Below, one piece after another: positions 34,150 through 44,056 of a DNA stretch of 64,000 nucleotides (positions within the stretch are counted from its first letter, which is position 1; every line of letters starts with the position of its first letter). The notes beneath the pieces were generated by a model, which worked only from the letters and a program-made list of their open reading frames with translations, was not told the DNA's origin and searched no databases. The DNA comes from Planctomicrobium sp051466335 (GTDB lineage: Bacteria > Planctomycetota > Planctomycetia > Planctomycetales > Planctomycetaceae), in assembly GCF_051466335.1 (NCBI RefSeq), contig NZ_CP195793.1, positions 2,976,001 through 3,040,000 on the forward strand, in the 5' to 3' direction. The translations under genes were made by a program, and so were the position numbers.

Positions 34150-34351
34150 AGGCCGGGCTTCCCACGACTTTCGGAAAGCCGCGAGTCATTTTCTGGTCAA
34201 AGTATCGCTCTCAAAGACCAGTTTCGGCTGATCCGGTGCATTTTGCTGACAGGTTCGAAAGGTCCGGGCCAGTGACCAAATTGATCTTCCTCGAAATTCC
34301 ATCCGCTGATAATTCTGCACGCCGTCGGGCAGTTCAGGGGATAATCGCAGA

Positions 34352-34816
34352 ATGCTATTTCGTCGTCGTCAATGGTTTCTTTCGTGCTTTGCGATGGCTG
34401 TTTCCGTAATCTCACCAGGTTGCGGAACTGTTCTTCACCCGGAGCGGCGCGGACAACGTGGCGGCAGGATCGATTGGAAGATCTTCGCCCTGAACGGAAT
34501 CGGACTCCTCTTCTTTTTCATCCCCGGGGTGATCGCATTTGCCGTCGACTTCGCCACAGGAGCAATTTACCTCCCATCCGGTGAAGTTCCCTGCGAACCG
34601 GACTTTCAGTCGAAGAATGAAACGGATCGTCCGAAACTGCGACGAGTCAAAGTGGCACGCAGCCAGTTGAATCAACGAGGCATTGAAGCGGTCATCGCGA
34701 AAGAAATCGGCAAACCGTTGTCGCTCGACGACGAAAAATGTGTCTCACGTGAAATCGATCAGATTGATGACTTCTGGACTGCCCAGGAAGAGTTGCATCG
34801 ATTGCAGGCAGTCTAA
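34352..34816 (+). CDS. Small envelope lipoprotein of a conserved unknown family
   Basis: A 154-aa protein. After MLFRRRQWFLSCFAMAVSVI comes SPGCGTVLHPERRGQ, a probable lipid-attachment Cys with an imperfect lipobox (Pro at -2). The core GGRIDWKIFALNGIGLLFF, IPGVIAFAVDFATGAIYLP is a family pattern I recognise from proteobacterial lipoproteins of unknown role, where 'GTxxxPERxGQ' precedes a hydrophobic pair of helices. The C-terminal 70 residues are polar. AGGGGA lies ten bases before the ATG. Function not known. Confidence 0.75.
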   Translation: MLFRRRQWFLSCFAMAVSVISPGCGTVLHPERRGQRGGRIDWKIFALNGIGLLFFFIPGVIAFAVDFATGAIYLPSGEVPCEPDFQSKNETDRPKLRRVKVARSQLNQRGIEAVIAKEIGKPLSLDDEKCVSREIDQIDDFWTAQEELHRLQAV

Positions 34817-34827
34817 AAGCAGCGACT

Positions 34828-36234
34828 TCATTGGACCTGCGGATCTGCTTTATCAGGTCGAGCGAGTCCGAGTTGCGTCATTTTTTGTTGAAGGCTTTGC
34901 CGGTGCATGCCGAGACGCCTCGATGCAGCGCTGACGTTGCCCTTCTCCTGATTCAATGCGAGAGTGATCGCCATTCGCTCAAAGTCTTCAGTGAGCATCG
35001 ACTTTGCTACGGAGAGCGGAAACATCAGGTAGCGGTCGAACTTCCCTTCCTCGCTGTCCGTTCTGGCTGGATTAATCCCCAGATCATGACTGTGAATCTG
35101 ATCATCCTCGCTCATGGCGCAGGCGGAAAGAACCGCGTGTTCGAGTTCGCGTACATTCCCCGGCCACGGGTGTGACAGGAGTGCCTCGATCGCATTCTGC
35201 GAGAACTCTTTCATCTCGTTTCCGGTCAACCGCCCCGCTCTTTCGAGAAATGAATTTGCAAGAAGGAGAATGTCCTCACGACGCAGTCGAAGCGGTGGGA
35301 GTTGAAGTTCGATTCCTTTCAGTCGATAGTACAAATCCTGTCGGAATTCCCCTGCTGCAATGGCTTCGTCAAGGTTTTGATGCGTCGCGCTGATGACTCG
35401 CACGTCGACTCGTTGTGATTTCGTACTGCCAATCGGTTGAATCACCCGCTCTTGCAGGGCTCGCAAGATTTTCGTCTGGGCAGCCAACGGCATGTCACCA
35501 ATTTCATCGAGAAATAAGGTGCCCCCGTTGGCTTGTTCGAAGACGCCAACATGATCTCGGTCCGCCCCCGTGAACGCCCCCTTACGGTGCCCGAAGAGTT
35601 CACTTTCTGTCAGAGTTTCGGGGATCGCTGCGGTGTTCACAGCGACGAATGGTCCATCTGGCCGTGGTCCCATCCGATGAAGTTCACGGGCGACCAGTTC
35701 TTTTCCAGTACCGCTCTCTCCACGAATCAGAACATCGACAGGGAACTTTGCAATCTTTCCCATCTGTTGAATGAGAAGTCTCATGGGACGACTCAGGCCG
35801 AGGATCGCGCCACTCGCGTTTCGTTCGTCGAGTTGTCGCTGGAGATCTGCGACTTCCTGTTCGAGTTGCAAGCGATCTTTCACCCGGCGAGCGATTGATC
35901 GAATCTGTTCGACCTCGTAAGGCTTGGCAATAAAGTCGGCTGCCCCCAGGCGCACACATTCGACCGCTTCAGCGATGCTGTTATTCGCGGTGACCACGAT
36001 CAATTCCTGATTGCGAACCTGAGGTCCCAATGCACGCAGCAGTCCCTTTCCATCGAGTTGAGGCATGTTGAGATCGAGGAAGACGAGATCAGGCTGATGT
36101 GCCTGAATCATTTCGAGTGCCTGCTGGCCATCCTCTGCTTCGATGATCAATGCCCCCTCCAGCTGTAGCGCTCGCCGCATCCCGAATCTGGCAGGGGCTT
36201 CATCATCAGCGATCAGGATGCATAAGGATGGCAT
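34828..36234 (-). CDS. Sigma-54-dependent response regulator (NtrC/AtoC family)
   Basis: A 468-aa activator. Receiver domain (1-120): acidic pair in LIADDEAP, phosphorylated Asp54 in VFLDLNMPQL, Lys104 in FIAKPY. AAA+ domain: Walker A GESGTGKE (172-179), the sigma-54 contact motif GAFTGA (219-224), Walker B GTLFLDEIGD and VRELEHAV. The C-terminal Fis-type helix-turn-helix (about 430-455) is GNVSAASRRLGMHRQSLQQK. All sites for phosphorylation and sigma-54 activation are intact. It is ten bases downstream of its kinase gene, forming one operon and clearly a pair. Confidence 0.95.
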   Translation of the reverse strand: MPSLCILIADDEAPARFGMRRALQLEGALIIEAEDGQQALEMIQAHQPDLVFLDLNMPQLDGKGLLRALGPQVRNQELIVVTANNSIAEAVECVRLGAADFIAKPYEVEQIRSIARRVKDRLQLEQEVADLQRQLDERNASGAILGLSRPMRLLIQQMGKIAKFPVDVLIRGESGTGKELVARELHRMGPRPDGPFVAVNTAAIPETLTESELFGHRKGAFTGADRDHVGVFEQANGGTLFLDEIGDMPLAAQTKILRALQERVIQPIGSTKSQRVDVRVISATHQNLDEAIAAGEFRQDLYYRLKGIELQLPPLRLRREDILLLANSFLERAGRLTGNEMKEFSQNAIEALLSHPWPGNVRELEHAVLSACAMSEDDQIHSHDLGINPARTDSEEGKFDRYLMFPLSVAKSMLTEDFERMAITLALNQEKGNVSAASRRLGMHRQSLQQKMTQLGLARPDKADPQVQ

Positions 36235-36244
36235 GACAAAGTCC

Positions 36245-38365
36245 TTAGTTCAGCTGAAGTGAAACAGATGTCGTATGGGCAGGTAACGTGACGGTGAATG
36301 TTGTCCCGGCTTCTCGGGAAGAGACGAATTCGATTTTTCCACCAGACTCGACGACGCGTCGTTTGACCACGTACAGACCTAATCCCGTTCCTGTTGATTT
36401 TGTTGTGATAAACGGCTCAAAGAGCTTTTGTTGAACATCGTGTGCCAGCCCTGGGCCTGTATCCTGAATCTGCACGATGAACGAATCTTCACGGGCGAAC
36501 CCCTGCACGCGAACCGTTCCTCCTCTCCCTGCTGCCTCGATCGCATTGGAAATCAGGTTGAAGAAGATCTCTCGTAATGTCCCAGTGGACGCTTGAGAGA
36601 GTCCATTGAAACGTTCGATTTCACTGTCTAATGTGACGTCAAGCTGGCGGGCAAGATGCTTGAGAAGCTGGGTTGTCTGTTCTAGCGACTCGGAAATTGA
36701 TCCCCCTCCGATGCCCCGCTCTGCTGGGCGTGCCACCTCGAGTAGCTGAGCAATCGTTTGTGCGAGACGATCAATCTCATTGACGATGAGTCGCAGATCT
36801 TCCTTATGAGGACTCGCTTCTCCAAGTTCCTCCCGCATGACTGTGGCAATGGCTTTGATGGAAGAAAGTGGGTTCTTCACTTCATGCGCAATCGAACCCG
36901 CCATCAATCCGATGGATGAAAGTTTTTCATTCTGAAGAGCGAGGCGTTCTGCTTCTGCGCGGTCTTCAATCAATCGGCTGTTGTGAAGTGTGGCCTGCAA
37001 CTGCTCGACAAGAAGAATCAGCGCTGTCAGCTCTTCATCACTCAGCGACTGTCGAAAATTTTGAGAACCGACGAGTATCAGGCCGTTTTGTGGAACATTG
37101 TCAATTCTGATCACAGCTGTGAGGTTTGCATCCTGCATCAAATCCAGCACCTCCTGATTGGGGGCGTCATAACGGGTGCAAACCTTTTTTTCGAGCGTTT
37201 CGAGCACGTTGATTAATCGCCGAACATCGTCCGGAAATTCCTGAGTGTGAGGGGGCGTAACTTGTGAACTCGAAATTGAGTAATGGGCGAGCGCTCTATC
37301 AGAGTGATAGAGGATACAGGCGACGGTCTCGACCTGAAATGACGTGCGGGCCGCTTCTGTAAACCAATCGAGGATCGACTCCGGTGAATCTCCAGTGCGA
37401 GCTGCCAGTTCTACAGAGATCGATCGGTTTTTCCCGCGACGGGAGGACGATGATCCAAACAGATAGCGGAGCGCTTCGGAAACACGGTCTCTCAACGGTT
37501 GATAAAATAGAATCAACCCCATCACCGCTACTCCTTCGACGATGCCAAAGTTGATGCCGTACTCGTCCTGAAACGACTCCACAATATCCTGCATGACCAA
37601 TTGATGCAGCAGCATTGCTCCTGCGAGAATTGCCCCGTAGGTGAGTGTTCTCTCAATCACGATTGGCAACAACTGAAATCGAAGAACGTAGTAGGCGAAG
37701 ATAATTGTTGGCAGGCAGGGGGTGAGTGCGACGCTCATCAACTGATAGCGGGCACACCACGGCCACAAGTGCACTCCAAACGCCAATACAAAGACATTGA
37801 AGAGAGTGATCCCGACCAATGTCAGGCACATTGCGTGATAGAAATTGATTAGGCTGGGGATATCGGTGTGTTGCTTCAGCCGCCACATTCCTACAGAGAC
37901 AATCAAGTTGGTCGCTCCCATGAAGCAGACATACGGCCAGAAGTAGAGCGAAAGCGCATCGACAAAAAGTTCGCGTGGCGCAACTCCAAGCTGAGCGCTG
38001 ATCGGAATGATCATCAGGATCGGCGTGTAATACAGTGCCAGCCAGGGGTTCGATCGTACAGCAACTCCAATTCCTGTTGTCGTGAACCGATGTAGCCCGT
38101 GTAACATGGCGCATGGCATCAACAGCAATCCGAATGCCATCACCGATTTACTCATCCAGAGCCCACGGTCTGCATGCGGGCTCATTGATCGTGACAAAAG
38201 TGCCTGCACGAAATCCGCGGAGTGCCACACCCAGACTCCCGAGGTCAGCAACAACATCCAGACGGTGACGTACTTCCAGTTTTGGCGTTCCAGCATGCTC
38301 AGCAGGAGCACGATGTCCAGTACAGCTGCCGCTCCGTAGGCAAAGAGCTGCACATTGTCAGCCAT
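36245..38365 (-). CDS. Membrane histidine kinase with GAF domain, partner of the NtrC-type regulator
   Basis: A 706-aa sensor. The N-terminal 300 residues have about eight membrane segments with no large periplasmic loop, similar to 7TM-type histidine kinase inputs. A GAF-like domain follows (about 310-455; WFTEAARTSFQVETVACILY, SLSDEELTALILLVEQLQ). The HisKA domain has His494 in GSIAHEVKNPLSSIKAI. The HATPase domain has NLISNAIEAAGRGG, DTGPGL and TGLGLYVVKRRV. The layout resembles PrsK of PEP-CTERM systems, but no exosortase genes are here. The sensed signal is probably in the membrane or cytoplasm. Confidence 0.93.
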   Translation of the reverse strand: MADNVQLFAYGAAAVLDIVLLLSMLERQNWKYVTVWMLLLTSGVWVWHSADFVQALLSRSMSPHADRGLWMSKSVMAFGLLLMPCAMLHGLHRFTTTGIGVAVRSNPWLALYYTPILMIIPISAQLGVAPRELFVDALSLYFWPYVCFMGATNLIVSVGMWRLKQHTDIPSLINFYHAMCLTLVGITLFNVFVLAFGVHLWPWCARYQLMSVALTPCLPTIIFAYYVLRFQLLPIVIERTLTYGAILAGAMLLHQLVMQDIVESFQDEYGINFGIVEGVAVMGLILFYQPLRDRVSEALRYLFGSSSSRRGKNRSISVELAARTGDSPESILDWFTEAARTSFQVETVACILYHSDRALAHYSISSSQVTPPHTQEFPDDVRRLINVLETLEKKVCTRYDAPNQEVLDLMQDANLTAVIRIDNVPQNGLILVGSQNFRQSLSDEELTALILLVEQLQATLHNSRLIEDRAEAERLALQNEKLSSIGLMAGSIAHEVKNPLSSIKAIATVMREELGEASPHKEDLRLIVNEIDRLAQTIAQLLEVARPAERGIGGGSISESLEQTTQLLKHLARQLDVTLDSEIERFNGLSQASTGTLREIFFNLISNAIEAAGRGGTVRVQGFAREDSFIVQIQDTGPGLAHDVQQKLFEPFITTKSTGTGLGLYVVKRRVVESGGKIEFVSSREAGTTFTVTLPAHTTSVSLQLN

Positions 38366-38412
38366 TGAAGCACTCCACAGAATGAGAAATTAATTCATCA
38401 GAGTATCTCGAT

Positions 38413-38748
38413 TCAGCACCAGATTAGCACGTCTTCCGGGGGATATTCCACGCTTCCTTCCGTTGTTGTCCAACGAAGACTGAGGACTTTTCCCAGATGA
38501 TTTCCGGTCACCAGCATTTCGCCTCGCTCGCCATCCCCTTCGTCGACGCATCCATACCGCTTGACGATCGGTGATTCTGAAACGATCCGCTGGTCACAGA
38601 TTCGAATGTCTCGACTCCCCAAGGTAATAAGACTTCCTTCCTTCAATGACCACAGCCCTCCTTCAAAGGGAGACACACGGATTCGATCACTCTTCCACCA
38701 GCTTTCAATCAATTGGGTGAATGCGTTCAATGTCTCGGTCAAACACAT
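38413..38748 (-). CDS. Small protein of unknown function next to pspA
   Basis: A 111-aa soluble protein. GGAGGG lies a few bases before ATG 38748, a strong ribosome binding site. It starts with an amphipathic helix (LTETLNAFTQLIESWWK), then beta-rich segments (LITLGSRDIRICDQRIV, KVLSLRWTTTEGSVEY), ending DVLIWC. No known motif. It follows pspA by 196 bp on the same strand and might be its accessory. Not recognised. Confidence 0.6.
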   Translation of the reverse strand: MCLTETLNAFTQLIESWWKSDRIRVSPFEGGLWSLKEGSLITLGSRDIRICDQRIVSESPIVKRYGCVDEGDGERGEMLVTGNHLGKVLSLRWTTTEGSVEYPPEDVLIWC

Positions 38749-38944
38749 CTCGATCCCTCCTTTTTACTGCAAACGGGGCGACTACGGAGCCTGGTGTACT
38801 TGCAACTACAGATAAGACGAATAGAGGGACGAACGGAGATTCTCACAGTAGGACACGTTCCCCTCATGCCAGAACGAGAGGCCCGGGCGCGTTCGCTGTC
38901 ATGAAGGGAAGCGTGTCTGGGAAGGGTGAGAAAGTTCGTCAACA

Positions 38945-39634
38945 TTAAGCCTCATTCGCCCCGTTTCGAAGCTGCGATTTCAGCTGTTGCAGTTCCTGAT
39001 CCAAACGGGCGTTCCGTTCTTCAACTTCAAATTCTCTGGCAAGCTCTTCTGCATCTGGGTCGCGCCCATCAAGTCTGTCAAACGCTTCCGCCATCGCTTC
39101 CGAGTGTTCGACTTTGGATTCCAGTCGACTGAACTGCGCAAAGGCGGAATTCCCGGTTGCTTTATCCAACGCGGAATTGATCTTTTGCGAACTCGATGCG
39201 CGGTTCATTCTGGCCAAGAGAAGAGTCCGCTTCTGTTTCATTTGGCGAATTTTCTCTTCCATGTCATGAACCTCGCGTCGCAATTTCTCTGTCTCCGCTT
39301 TCTGGCGTTGATGTTCTCCTTCCAGTTGATCTGCACGCTCTTCGGCGAGATTTTTCTGCAACAAGGCTGCACGTGCTCGTTCATCGTCATTGCGATTGAG
39401 TGCCTGAGATGTTCGTTCCAGCCACTCTTCAACCTCTTGTCGTGCTTTGGAGACACGCTTTTTCAAAAGAATTTCGTCCGCAATCGCTCCAGCAACCGAC
39501 TTGCGCACCGATTCGAGTTCTTCTTCCATATCGATGACAAGTTGTTGCAGCATCCGTTCGGGGTCTTCGATCTTTTCTCGCAGAAATGTGATATTTGACC
39601 GCATGACGAGAGAAAATTGTTCTAACCAGCTCAT
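38945..39634 (-). CDS. pspA: PspA/IM30 family membrane-protecting protein
   Basis: A 229-aa coiled-coil protein. The amphipathic N-terminal helix (MSWLEQFSLVMRSNITFL) and following EDPERMLQQLVIDMEEEL are the PspA/Vipp1 signature. Heptad-rich helices fill residues 25-190. The family forms ESCRT-III-like assemblies on stressed membranes. AAGGA lies eight bases before ATG 39634. No PspF or PspBC homologue is adjacent; the neighbours are the 1213-aa membrane protein upstream and a small unknown gene downstream, both on the same strand. Confidence 0.93.
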   Translation of the reverse strand: MSWLEQFSLVMRSNITFLREKIEDPERMLQQLVIDMEEELESVRKSVAGAIADEILLKKRVSKARQEVEEWLERTSQALNRNDDERARAALLQKNLAEERADQLEGEHQRQKAETEKLRREVHDMEEKIRQMKQKRTLLLARMNRASSSQKINSALDKATGNSAFAQFSRLESKVEHSEAMAEAFDRLDGRDPDAEELAREFEVEERNARLDQELQQLKSQLRNGANEA

Positions 39635-39735
39635 GGGAGATTCCTTTTCAAATCAGGAGGAGTATTTCCAGCGGGCGATTTGCCAGCCAGAGAGAGAAAC
39701 AGTCGCGAAAGCACTGTAAGTCCGCAGCGAAACGA

Positions 39736-42700
39736 TTATTTCCAGGACTCGAGGTCGGCCGAAATCAGCCGAATACGAGACAGAATCGATTCTCTGTATT
39801 TCTCGCAGTAGGCAGCGAGAGCGATGATTGAGAATCCAACGACCAATCCGACAATCCAAAGTAGATTGGGATTTGTCATCGATCCGTGGACGACAACCGC
39901 AATCATGTCTGCGACGAGAAACGCTGTCGCACAGTACATGGTGGTTTTCATCCGTGCCCCAATCGACACAACGATCATGAGTACGCTTGTCAGCATCAGC
40001 GTCAGCATATGCACCCAACTACCACCAAGAATTTCAAACGTAGGCGAAGCGAGGATGCAAAGGGCTCCTACGATGCGGTAGTGACGCTGCAGATTCGGTT
40101 GGATTTCCTTGTGGAGCAATTCCACGAGGAAGAGAGTTGTCATACCGACGGGGATCAGGAATAGCTGGAGATCGGTCCACTTAAGGTTGATCCAAAGCAA
40201 GGCGAGAGAGGTATTGCAGATCGCAGCAGAGATCGTCCAGCACAGTTTCCGGTTCTCTGTGAGTCCTGCCCAGAAGTACCACGCTGCTGCGATGAATGCC
40301 GCAAGGCTGTTCAGACCGGACCAGTCGGAGTTTTTCCAGCCAAAGTAGTAGGAAACGGCAATCACGAACGTTGCCAATGGGAGCCGGAATCCAACGGTTT
40401 GAAACGGACCGCTGAGGATACTGAAGCGCCGGGAATTCCTGACGATTGATGCAATTTTGCAAAGGAGGGCTGCAATTACCAGCAGGACGAACAACCCTGC
40501 TCCATGTCCAATGTTAATCAAGTTGAGCCAATGAAGCTGAATGACTCCCTGGCCGACTGCCAATAAGCCGCCCCAGACAACTTCTTTGCGCTGCATTCGA
40601 CCTGCTAGTAAGAAAAAGGTTGTGGCAATGAACAGGTGACATGCGATGAGCAATGAACAACTCGCCATGTCGAGAGTCTCATGCTGCGAACACGTTACTC
40701 TTCCGATCTGAGCGATCGCGATGGTCAGCAGAAGACCACCATGCACAAAATCAGTCTTCGAAAAAGACTTCTGGCGGAGTGATCGAACAACTTCCCAGAG
40801 GAGAAGTGAGAGGCTGCAAACCACAGCTAAAAGCAGAGGACTCTGGAAATCAATCAGGGCTTGTGCCGTTAGCGTGGCGTGATTCGATTGCGGAAGAAAA
40901 GGAATAAGAGTTGCCACGATCACTTGCCAGTTGAGGATTGGCATGATCGAGTTTCTGATCCATTGTGTGTTTCCATTTCGCGTGACTAACCAGAGGCCGC
41001 CGACGGAAATGCAACCTGCCAGTTGCACCAACCAATTCGACCAGAAGAGCGTTCCGACTGAAATCGTCATTAACACGCAGAGTGTGGAATATTGGACTTC
41101 ACTGAATGGAACGAGTGCCTCGGAGACCGTCTTGGCCAACCGACTCTGGTGACTTCGTTTACTGAAGTAGGTGAGAACGAGCATGAAAAATTCATAGAGG
41201 GCGATCGCCAGGCAGGCCCAAAGGATGATTTTTTGGTTGCCAAGATTTTCCTGACCGATGAATTCTCGCACCTGAGCGTCCATCGCGAACAGCGTTGCGA
41301 GAAACGCAATTCGAATGAACCCCTTTTGGGTCGTTTGAATGCCAGCAGCGTAACACCACAGCACCATCATCATGCTTGTGAAGATTAGTCGAGACCAACT
41401 ATCTGATTGATAATGTGGGAGTCCAATTGCGAGTGCGGGGATGGCAATAAAAATCGCCAATAGAAGCAGAATTGGGGTGGATACCAGTAACAGTGGTCGC
41501 CCGAAGACTGCGACTCGGTTGGTCCGAAACACGTAGGTGACAATCACTCCCGTGAGCCACTGCATCAGCATCACGGCCATTGAGAGAGTGAACCAGTCCA
41601 CTGTTGCGATGCTCAATGACCGTCGAAACGCAAGGAGCATGAAGATTGCATTCAAATTCAGCGTGGTGATCCAGGCGATCCCTTCGCTTCGCCGGATGAA
41701 TGCTTGGAAGATCAGAATTCCGGCAGTGAGTGCTGTCTCGGTCAGAAGTTTTGGCTTTCCTCTGTCCGCGTAAAGATGGCCTAGAAGCAGCAACGCCACG
41801 GCGAATGTTGTCCAAAAGCTGAAGCGTTGGAAGATCTTTGCAGATGTCATCAACCCTTTCCGGGCGGAGAGTGTCGATTTCGATCCGATTGCATTCAGAA
41901 TTTCGCTGACGGCAAGCTGAATCGCTGCGAAGATCAGAATCCAGAGCCACTCTGTCTCAAAATAGAAATTCGGGGTGGAGACCGCGTTTCTGAATGAGAG
42001 AAAACCGGTAGCTGCTCCCAACAGGGAGACGTTCATCGGGATCAGTGGCCTCCAGTCTTTTTCCAGCAGCGTTTTGAGCAGAAATACCGAACTGATGGCC
42101 ACGCAAACAGGGAAAGTCGCTTTGACATGACTCAATGAAACGATCAGAAGCACAATGGCCAATAGGGTTGAAATCGTGCTGAGTGGGGCACTCAGAAAGG
42201 TCAGTTTCTTTCGATTGAACCACCAGGCAGCGACCGTGAATCCGAAGAGGACAGGAAGATATGTCAGCCCGTAAAACGCGTATGGAAGCTTTTGTTCCTG
42301 AACAGCAGCGGCCCCCGCCTGAACGAGATTGCGGGCAACATCAAGGAAGAAGAGTGGTGAAAACTGGTAGCCAGCGAGCAGGCAGAACAGTGCCCCCCAG
42401 GTAAACGCCGAAACGCGAGTCCTCCACGCAACTTGAAAGAGTGCACACGCACCAAGGAATGAAGCCGGGACCATTGCGTAAGGTCGAGGAAGACCACTCA
42501 GCGTCAGACCTATTCCCGCTGCGATTAGCAACACGCCGGAGATCAATGGAATGATGATGTGAGCAGGATAAGGGCGAAGTAAATTTCCAGTTCGCTGTAT
42601 GAAGACGCCAGCGACGGTATTTGCGGTCGCCAACACAGGAACTGAAATCAGAACGCATCCAAGTCCCCACCACTGAAGTTCAATGTGGCGAGCGAGGTTG

Positions 42701-43377
42701 ACTCCAAACACACCTAGAAAAAGTGCTGCAAGGAGAACAACTGGAAAGAATCCGAAGACTCGCGGAAGGCGTTCCTCCTCCATCATCCAGAAGACATGGC
42801 GATTGACTTTGACGACTCCAATCGTAAAGACCGCCCAAAGGACCATGGCGGTGAATGGAGCCCACTGAGCAGGCAACGCGGATACCAATGCCCCTGCAAG
42901 GCAGAGCGTCATGTAGGCAGCCACAAATGTGGTCTGTTGGGTACGCAGAAAATGCTTGAAGATGTTGAGTGCGGCAAATGTGCTGAGGGCCAGATTGACC
43001 CCGAGCAAAGCTGTCATTCCGAGATGTTTACTAAGAGTCGCGAGCGTCCATGCATCGCTGGTTCGAACCCAATGGAGGGCGAAAAACGTAAGCGGGATCA
43101 GCAACACGGTCAGGGACATTAGAAAGGTGCCGGTCCGTTGCAGCCCCATTCGAAAGTAGATCAGCTGACTCGAAACATAGACGGCGCCTGTGTACCCGAG
43201 CAAAATCGCATATTTCCAGGTCGGCGTGTATTCCACCCAATGTGTGGAAACGAGTCGGATCGACGATCCCAAAAGGATGATGACCCCAACCCCGAGCAAC
43301 CACTTGATGTTCTTTTCATCCAGAAAGCTGTCCAGAAATCTCAGAACGATCGAATTGGATCTTGCGGGGGATTCCAT
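39736..43377 (-). CDS. Very large polytopic membrane protein (1213 aa), function unknown
   Basis: The chain is almost wholly hydrophobic: more than 30 predicted membrane segments with short polar loops. It has no clear soluble domain and no Walker, signal-peptide or heme motif. Weak periodicity suggests internal repeats (KxxLGVGVIILLGS; LLxxAxGLTLSGLPRPYA; EATGFLSF-like units), but I cannot define units by eye. It resembles the DUF2157/DUF2339 style of big bacterial membrane proteins. It lies 101 bp upstream of pspA on the same strand, so an operon with the envelope-stress protein is likely. The weak ribosome binding site leaves ATG 43377 as the best start. Confidence 0.8.
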   Translation of the reverse strand: MESPARSNSIVLRFLDSFLDEKNIKWLLGVGVIILLGSSIRLVSTHWVEYTPTWKYAILLGYTGAVYVSSQLIYFRMGLQRTGTFLMSLTVLLIPLTFFALHWVRTSDAWTLATLSKHLGMTALLGVNLALSTFAALNIFKHFLRTQQTTFVAAYMTLCLAGALVSALPAQWAPFTAMVLWAVFTIGVVKVNRHVFWMMEEERLPRVFGFFPVVLLAALFLGVFGVNLARHIELQWWGLGCVLISVPVLATANTVAGVFIQRTGNLLRPYPAHIIIPLISGVLLIAAGIGLTLSGLPRPYAMVPASFLGACALFQVAWRTRVSAFTWGALFCLLAGYQFSPLFFLDVARNLVQAGAAAVQEQKLPYAFYGLTYLPVLFGFTVAAWWFNRKKLTFLSAPLSTISTLLAIVLLIVSLSHVKATFPVCVAISSVFLLKTLLEKDWRPLIPMNVSLLGAATGFLSFRNAVSTPNFYFETEWLWILIFAAIQLAVSEILNAIGSKSTLSARKGLMTSAKIFQRFSFWTTFAVALLLLGHLYADRGKPKLLTETALTAGILIFQAFIRRSEGIAWITTLNLNAIFMLLAFRRSLSIATVDWFTLSMAVMLMQWLTGVIVTYVFRTNRVAVFGRPLLLVSTPILLLLAIFIAIPALAIGLPHYQSDSWSRLIFTSMMMVLWCYAAGIQTTQKGFIRIAFLATLFAMDAQVREFIGQENLGNQKIILWACLAIALYEFFMLVLTYFSKRSHQSRLAKTVSEALVPFSEVQYSTLCVLMTISVGTLFWSNWLVQLAGCISVGGLWLVTRNGNTQWIRNSIMPILNWQVIVATLIPFLPQSNHATLTAQALIDFQSPLLLAVVCSLSLLLWEVVRSLRQKSFSKTDFVHGGLLLTIAIAQIGRVTCSQHETLDMASCSLLIACHLFIATTFFLLAGRMQRKEVVWGGLLAVGQGVIQLHWLNLINIGHGAGLFVLLVIAALLCKIASIVRNSRRFSILSGPFQTVGFRLPLATFVIAVSYYFGWKNSDWSGLNSLAAFIAAAWYFWAGLTENRKLCWTISAAICNTSLALLWINLKWTDLQLFLIPVGMTTLFLVELLHKEIQPNLQRHYRIVGALCILASPTFEILGGSWVHMLTLMLTSVLMIVVSIGARMKTTMYCATAFLVADMIAVVVHGSMTNPNLLWIVGLVVGFSIIALAAYCEKYRESILSRIRLISADLESWK

Positions 43378-44056
43378 TTGCAGGGTTCCACTGATGTCAG
43401 TTGTTTAGGGGCGAACTCTCGCGATAGACGTCGCCTAAATCACTTCCAGTGCCAAACCGAATGGATTCCCTGTTAATCGTCGCAAGTGTTTTCTTGGAAA
43501 TAGCTTGCATTTCTGTTTCCAATTCCGAAGTCTGCAAATCGACATTGAGATCGCAGTCATTCACCTGCAGGGATCGCAATGCTGTCGCTGCACTCAGAAA
43601 CCGGTCTCGCGGGGAGACTCTGCTCAGTGGATCATCTCAAAGAATCGTCGGAGGATTGGACTCCGAACGCTGCAGCGTCCTAAAAAACGGGACAGCTCAG
43701 TGCCCGTCGACAGAGGAAAAAAGGTTCATACGTCGACACAGCAGAGATCACCATCTCGCGAGGCGTTGCGAGAGCGAACATTCGCTTCAAAAGTTTTCAC
43801 CCAAATTCAACAGGGATCGCTGCATTTAAGGGAGATTCCCCGTTGTTTTGTGTCAAATTACCACCCAGGAATGAATGGGGAGATATTTTTCAGAAGAGCC
43901 AGATTTTGCTGAGTCACATTCGACTTTAATAGTATGTTTCGCATTGAGGCAATTCGATCTTTTCTGAGCGCCGTTCCCTGGAACAGGACCGGGCTTAGAT
44001 TTGCGCATAATGACTGGTGAAATGGCGATTTCGCAATTTCGACATAAAGGGTTGAA
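43378..44056. other. 679-bp gap between the 1213-aa gene and the thioredoxin-like gene
   Basis: The largest non-coding stretch in the window. A minus-strand frame to 43397, open from about 43647, reads plausibly in its last 50 codons (LQTSELETEMQAISKK, GTGSDLGDVYRESS) but starts at best with TTG 43579 and has no ribosome binding site. A plus-strand frame at 43449-43829 is Arg/Ser-rich and unlike its neighbours. I do not call either; small genes or remnants remain possible. The divergent promoters must be here. Confidence 0.4.

Noticed and set aside
43060..43080. GGTTCGAACCC-like segment resembling a tRNA T-arm
   Set aside because: It lies inside the 1213-aa membrane protein gene and has no matching acceptor, D or anticodon arms.
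43449..43829. Plus-strand frame of 126 codons in the large gap
   Set aside because: Arg/Ser-rich, Cys-scattered composition unlike the true genes here, with no ribosome binding site.
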